Assembly (NCBI GenBank): GCA_964435235.1
Contig: CAYSXZ010000040.1
Location: forward strand, 1 to 14,615
Length of the DNA: 14,615 bases
DNA from: JAVZJR01 sp964435235
Lineage (GTDB): Archaea; Micrarchaeota; Micrarchaeia; Anstonellales; Bilamarchaeaceae
Reading direction: 5' to 3'
The notes beneath the pieces were generated by a model. It did not search any database. It had not been told where the DNA came from and was given only the letters and a program-made list of their open reading frames with translations. Positions 13,601 to 14,615 of this stretch are shown in pieces. Numbering within the stretch: the stretch's first letter is position 1; each line of letters opens with the position of its first letter. A program made the position numbers and the translations under genes.

Positions 13601-14615
13601 ATTATAGTAACATTATATAACCCAAGTTGGTCTGTACTTTCAAAAATCCCAAATGTGTTATTCTCACTATTCACTATAAAGTTGTCCCAACTCACGTTTA
13701 TGCTTCCAAAGTCAGAGTATGCAGATTCTGATTCCATTGTTACATAAACCAGTCTTGCAAAGTTAAGTTCAATTGAGGCCTCTTCAATCCACTCAGATGC
13801 AGTATTATTCCAAGTATAGAATGTGAAATTACTGCCTTCGCGCTTTATCCTGAACTTTCCAGATGTATCATCTGTTGGCCTGCGCGCTATGTAATCTGAA
13901 GTATTCTCATCATTCACAAACACCTCATAGTTTCTTCCTAACCCAGTCCAGTTTGAAAGAGCGATGAATGCCATTTTTGATGCTTCAAAAGAAGTTGGCG
14001 ATTCCGTTATCTGGAAGTTTAATGCGATATCCGTACCCTCATACCCTTCTATGTTAAAATCCACTTGAATATCAAAATCACCATCTATTGCTTTTTTTGA
14101 GATAAGAGAACATAACGTATCGCTCTCAGGTGCTCCGTCTCCAAAAAGGCCAGTAAATGCCTTGTCTGAAATTGTTGTATCTATATCTACAACACAAGTT
14201 TGAAGCGGGCCTATATAATCTTCATTAGTCCAGTTCACACCCAACGAATCAACGCTGAAATCATCACTCTGCAACCCATCCCCAAGCGTTATGTTCTGCA
14301 CAGTACCGTTAGGCATTGCTACTTCCGCAAGTGCATAATCTATCCCATCAGGGTCTAAAATAATAGTTGATATTGAAACTGGAGTAAACTGCGAATAGTT
14401 TTCTCCGTGAGGTGAAATTATAGTAACGTTTGGCGCTTCCTGATCAAGATAAAATATTCCCGGCATTACATATGAATTGCTCAGTCCTTCTGCTGTTTCA
14501 TTCTCAAATACCGTAACACGCATTGAATAGTTGCCGTTCGGATACTGAGTAGTATTCCATGCGTAATTGTTGGATGATGCGTTTCCATAATTTGATATAA
14601 TCGTCGCATTATCTG
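7663..14615 (-). CDS. Giant secreted parallel beta-helix surface protein (5' end outside window)
   Basis: At least 2316 aa; the frame is open to the window edge, and the ATG at 14523 is internal to a repeated module, so the true start lies outside. From the N-terminus: Ig-like modules (14290-14615), a lectin/concanavalin-like domain (about 13650-14280), and two more Ig-like modules (about 12940-13550). Three right-handed beta-helix regions of the NosD/CASH type follow, rich in NNT-x-N-N turns (about 11260-12930, 10100-10755 and 8290-9590), each opened by a Cys-containing cap. Nearly identical 170-residue linkers separate them (10765-11274 and 9601-10110). The end is a beta-rich domain (7666-8285) that begins DYWNLWNESGHEGC. 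No C-terminal membrane helix or sorting motif is seen. N-x-S/T sequons are extremely frequent, suggesting heavy N-glycosylation. The fold is known for polysaccharide binding or processing and for adhesion; no catalytic residues can be assigned. It is the upstream gene of a coupled pair with 5593-7662. Confidence 0.88.
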   Translation of the reverse strand, partial: DNATIISNYGNASSNNYAWNTTQYPNGNYSMRVTVFENETAEGLSNSYVMPGIFYLDQEAPNVTIISPHGENYSQFTPVSISTIILDPDGIDYALAEVAMPNGTVQNITLGDGLQSDDFSVDSLGVNWTNEDYIGPLQTCVVDIDTTISDKAFTGLFGDGAPESDTLCSLISKKAIDGDFDIQVDFNIEGYEGTDIALNFQITESPTSFEASKMAFIALSNWTGLGRNYEVFVNDENTSDYIARRPTDDTSGKFRIKREGSNFTFYTWNNTASEWIEEASIELNFARLVYVTMESESAYSDFGSINVSWDNFIVNSENNTFGIFESTDQLGLYNVTIIASDNYGRVNNTEKTNFTIVYHNRPPSEPYLLTPYPGAVVSKMYNITWSNVYDRNGDSLQFNITLLNPDLTYNATIVSNYGNNSSTQYPWNTTLYVDGDYSIEVTVFENETSEGLSNSYTMIGNFSIDNTPPLVSFESPTEISGSTIPRNYILVNVSAEDAHLNVVVIRLYNSSGDLINESYFTSSPAFVNFTNLPDGLYFFNATAIDSAENENKTETRNVTIFTAGCVGQSTTFVCGQTITESCGLTTNVISNDTCFTINQSDIEIDCSGFSITGNRSGYGVYVVNASNVSLVNCVISNFSASVNAINTNNSLFKNNTLFNSQYGFFIDPSYNNTIIENQIFANSQYGLYLIDSHNNTIRNNLFENNSNTGLYAVNSTNNTILYNRFRNNIIGSYFVNNLRSNFSWNNLTIGSDLVMLDNSSNFTISFNRIWDTDRTAIRIENYAKYNNVFNNSINNSARKGIYSYSTSYNVIENNSVRNCSDEGIYLSNVNTSQFNNNDVGNTSYGIYTYYVSSSSFNGNILHDDTVGLYMDYSDNNTIHSLDAYQNNYNWYVYSSNNVSLVQSNLFNASTSGAEIRYSSQIIINGTNISFSPNCVYFLNTNSSVVDSSKIFNCTNIGIYAENLSYSTLTNNSLYNTYYYAVYLTKSIWNNITGHEIYNTTYDGISLQSGSNNNKIVGNHVNNTIGRYAFYLDSVSSNTLTNNTGSSINVHAYFIQLSNNSILDNETAYDSGQFGYYLLLSFNTTIKNSKAYNNTYGFHINSNDLVNIYNSSAYGNSKTGLLIYVSNNTNISNMHLYNNTNQDVLISVDDFNVYNLYISNLTIDNPAGNFQNYTSLYITDAYGNPAIEEAYGIKWSQQPAALPSDRVSFAQKFVNITQKGDSVSIDSISWSWLDSELTGYNENQFELWKYNASGWTLMNNTPDTANNRLSLTNMNPLSTYGILQNTNCPVITSPGEYTQTQNYVGAPNNAFPLNDYSCVKIAASNVIFDCAGFNITDNGTAEIATTYGILINGSLTNVTVKNCKISNYTHGITLYASNNSFLVNNTAYENSGDGFLIISSSNNTLTNNTVYDNFDYGIDLYLSSNNILINNTVYRQSIGVLLTGSSNNIINSSNVYDNTAGIYIESNSHNNTFTNNFVYNTGGTAFYIYSSHNNTLTNNSMYNNSDVGLLIYVSNNTNITNMHLYNNSNLDMLVSADDFNVYNLYVSNLTIDNPAGNFQNYTSLYITDAYGDPTIEEAYGIRWNQQPAALPSNRISFAQKFVNITQEGGSVSIDSISWSWLDSELAGYDENMFELWKYNASGWTLMNNTPDTTNNRLSLSDMDPLSTYGILQQSENCPVISSSGTYVQTQNYVGAPNNASPLSNYTCVKITSSNVVYDCNGYNITGNGTAGTTYGILSISASNVTIRNCPAISNYTNALYLYNTNNSIVTNSTASNSSYGFTMTASHNSTISNCTAYNITNNGFYIYLNSAGNTISSSTTYDSLVGFAISYTSAGNYLENNTAYGNVYGYVVSFDSSANRLYNNSVRDNVLYGFDVFKSSNSSFINNSVVNSTAQAFYIHEANRSTFISNTVNLSFSGFHLVNASYNTLASNNVYDNSANAFYLKSSSNNNLTDNIATFVNNGFYLDNSSNNILTNNTVTSTGDTCVYLENSVNNSIYKGEYALCTSGIVVDAYSNNITISGIKVYSNNYGVYVDSSNGLFLNDSMIYNNGKGVYILNSDYSNLNKNNITNNTDAGVFIAASSNSNTLSQNYVCFNDKMDINNSNTTNTGTLDRCDYWNLWNESGHEGCTFRCTEIWHYFYGYVNGTLLLAPNQVDIFYSWLWNGQKGKVYAINGDANIQWINLTALGRNVSGQNSTNDFIELDSLLGYSAEFDNVNATYSTDGSNPKETLNMTLYKRFVPYVPQANSTTQDSIFKTGIVWDASQGGPEFSIVQNQDVAFVTEINSSATYDYEIRVPANLSTYKGTSGVVKFWLELE
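7672..7675 (-). promoter_or_regulatory. Ribosome site inside the giant gene for its downstream partner
   Basis: The minus strand reads TGGAGT, placing GGAG nine bases before the ATG at 7662. It lies within the last codons of the upstream gene, whose TAG (7663-7665) touches the ATG. This points to coupled translation of the two surface proteins. Confidence 0.6.
9601..10110 (-). repeat. Linker-domain duplication, copy A (within giant gene)
   Basis: About 510 bases that align without gaps to 10765-11274 at a constant offset of 1164 (388 codons). It encodes the linker that starts near DDFNVYNLY, passes through GNFQNYTSLYITDAYG and FELWKYNASGWTLMNN, and ends at PLSTYGIL. Long identical stretches at DNA level point to duplication or gene conversion that is recent relative to the helices on either side. 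Confidence 0.8.
10765..11274 (-). repeat. Linker-domain duplication, copy B (within giant gene)
   Basis: Partner of 9601-10110. Differences between the two are mostly single bases, many at third codon positions, and reading frame is kept throughout. The neighbouring helix caps (NCPVI...YVGAPNNA) are also related but with a small length change, giving an offset of 1167 there. Confidence 0.8.
13224..13391 (-). repeat. Ig-like module duplication, copy A
   Basis: Aligns to 14448-14615 at a constant offset of 1224. Both encode a segment with SNYGN, WNTT, then VTVFENET and EGLSNSY. It shows that the N-terminal part of the giant protein is made of repeated modules. Confidence 0.7.
14448..14615 (-). 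repeat. Ig-like module duplication, copy B (continues past window)
   Basis: Partner of 13224-13391. The match is still running at the window edge, which proves that the ATG at 14523 is not the gene start and that further N-terminal modules lie outside. Confidence 0.7.

Noticed and set aside
14521..14523. ATG taken as the start of the giant gene
   Set aside because: The frame is open upstream and continues a module that is repeated at 13224-13391, so this Met is internal.

Overview
The window looks archaeal. Several start codons lie about 26-27 bases downstream of TATA-like boxes, the pattern of leaderless archaeal transcripts. Other starts carry GGTGA/GGAG-type ribosome sites. The large proteins are secreted, dense in N-x-S/T sequons, and built from beta-helix, Ig-like and Cys-rich modules typical of archaeal cell surfaces. 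The mix (CW_binding_2-like surface protein, DUF4143 ATPases, Cys-module membrane protein, NosD-type beta-helix giant) resembles genomes of small uncultivated archaea such as DPANN lineages. That placement is inference; no rRNA or tRNA gene is visible.

Layout: (1) 1-191, minus strand: the N-terminus of a secreted protein, cut by the window edge. (2) 192-290: a compact divergent promoter with a TATA-like box for each direction and an inverted repeat on the start-proximal side of each. (3) 291-1946, plus: a membrane-anchored surface protein with CW_binding_2-like repeats. (4) 1954-3159 (minus) and 3460-4668 (plus): two divergent paralogous ATPases of the AAA_14/DUF4143 type, 401 and 402 aa, separated by a 300-base AT-rich gap. 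(5) 4723-5547, minus: an unrecognised protein with an N-terminal C2H2 zinc finger and a second Cys cluster. (6) 5593-7662, minus: a secreted, membrane-anchored, Cys-rich modular protein. (7) 7663-14615, minus: a giant secreted protein of at least 2316 aa with Ig-like, lectin-like and three parallel beta-helix regions, its N-terminus outside the window. Genes 6 and 7 touch exactly (TAG then ATG), so they are almost certainly one operon.

The most unusual structure is a perfect 52-bp direct repeat at 3376-3427 and 4644-4695 that brackets the second ATPase gene. Each copy is itself a large interrupted palindrome. The first copy ends exactly where the ATPase TATA-like box begins. The second copy encodes the last seven residues and the stop codon of the ATPase. 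Promoter, coding sequence and stop therefore lie inside a 1268-bp repeat-to-repeat unit, which looks like a single-gene cassette that could move or be excised. No recombinase or transposase is in the window.

The surface genes probably work together: the giant protein has no visible membrane anchor at its C-terminus, while its translationally coupled partner has a signal peptide and two or three C-terminal membrane segments. The partial gene at the left edge starts with the same N-terminal motif (EGGNVT followed by a W-x-G block) as the 5593-7662 protein. Related surface genes thus flank the block of three apparently cytoplasmic proteins on both sides.
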